Assembly: GCA_934088535.1 (NCBI GenBank)
Contig: CAKOJC010000007.1
Span: forward strand, 1 to 42,109
Source: an uncultured Bacilli bacterium
Lineage (GTDB): Bacteria > Bacillota_I > Bacilli_A > RF39 > UBA660
Direction: 5' to 3'
Length of the DNA: 42,109 nucleotides
Shown here: positions 41,964-42,109 of the stretch, piece by piece
How the letters are laid out: every line of letters starts with the position of its first letter
Numbering within the stretch: the first letter of the stretch is position 1
Program-made: the position numbers and the translations under genes
The notes under the pieces: model-generated
What the model was told of the DNA's origin: nothing
Seen by the model: only the letters and a program-made list of their open reading frames with translations
Databases searched by the model: none

Positions 41964-42109
41964 TATTTTGCTTCGTACCAATCTTTACCGTAGTTTATTT
42001 CTACTTTTAGTGGTACATCTAATTTATATATATTTTCCATAGTATCCTTAACTATTTCTTTTACTTCTTCTATTTCATCTTCTGGTACATCGAATATTAA
42101 TTCATCGTG
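41963..42109 (-). CDS. polA: DNA polymerase I, C-terminal 48 residues (cut by window edge)
   Basis: The last 48 codons of a minus-strand gene running off the right edge. HDELIFDVPEDE is the motif C of family A polymerases, with catalytic His-Asp-Glu, and the end KLDVPLKVEINYGKDWYEAK is the typical PolI tail. Stop TAA at 41963-41965. The rest of the gene lies beyond the window. Confidence 0.93.
   Translation of the reverse strand, partial: HDELIFDVPEDEIEEVKEIVKDTMENIYKLDVPLKVEINYGKDWYEAK

Noticed and set aside
1..42109. CRISPR array, insertion sequence, tRNA or rRNA
   Set aside because: No repeat-spacer series, transposase, terminal repeats or tRNA/rRNA signatures were found on either strand by reading.

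Overview
This is a very AT-rich chromosomal window of a low-GC Gram-positive bacterium. TGA is used as a stop codon (yigZ-like gene, tmcAL) and Trp is TGG, so the genetic code is 11, not the mycoplasma code. Peptidoglycan-related enzymes (an L,D-transpeptidase and a SpoIIP-type amidase), a sporulation-type sigma factor, an oxygen-sensitive class III ribonucleotide reductase and compact gene spacing fit a strictly anaerobic, gut-type member of the Bacilli, such as the uncultured RF39 / Erysipelotrichales-like groups. The taxonomy is inference from gene style. No rRNA, tRNA, insertion sequence, prophage or CRISPR array was seen. The genes are mostly chromosomal housekeeping genes on the minus strand.

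Layout. 1-4.0 kb: a cut-off unknown gene, uvrC, a short YigZ-like gene, a small membrane protein with a SpoIIP-like gene, and divergent rpsT. 4.0-6.2 kb: a surface transglutaminase-like protein, then several tiny unassigned genes and a small lipoprotein. 6.2-10.3 kb: yqeG-yqeH-mutL-miaA-lipoprotein in one run. 10.4-16.5 kb: obg with a 1311-residue protein ending in a metallophosphatase, and an exported unknown. 16.6-18.2 kb: a Nudix fusion protein and a structured RNA candidate. 18.2-21.3 kb: an anaerobic ribonucleotide reductase operon in which the glycyl-radical tail is a separate 52-codon gene between nrdD and nrdG. 21.4-28 kb: a sigma-K-like factor, a 1250-residue helicase-nuclease, a surface protein with a VirB2/TrbC-like membrane tail and a beta-solenoid protein. 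28.1-31.5 kb: a type-2 ileS with its T-box. 31.5-36 kb: an L,D-transpeptidase, then gspF-like and prepilin peptidase genes. 36-42.1 kb: lepA, sigA, ppa, rpmF, a HAD phosphatase with tmcAL, and the 3' end of polA.

Regulation. Almost every promoter I could place has an extended -10 (TGnTATAAT or close), often with a recognisable -35 at exactly 17 bp. Transcript leaders are short, and at yigZ and lepA the predicted start site falls on the ATG with no Shine-Dalgarno. Terminator hairpins frequently overlap stop codons or are shared between converging genes.

Most noteworthy: the split NrdD, the swapped GLHH signature in IleRS (linked to mupirocin hyper-resistance in related enzymes), a SpoIIP with Lys where the family normally has Glu, an apparently intact pro-sigma-K-like factor, the unassigned structured RNA with two interleaved helices, and the 1311-residue multi-domain phosphatase.
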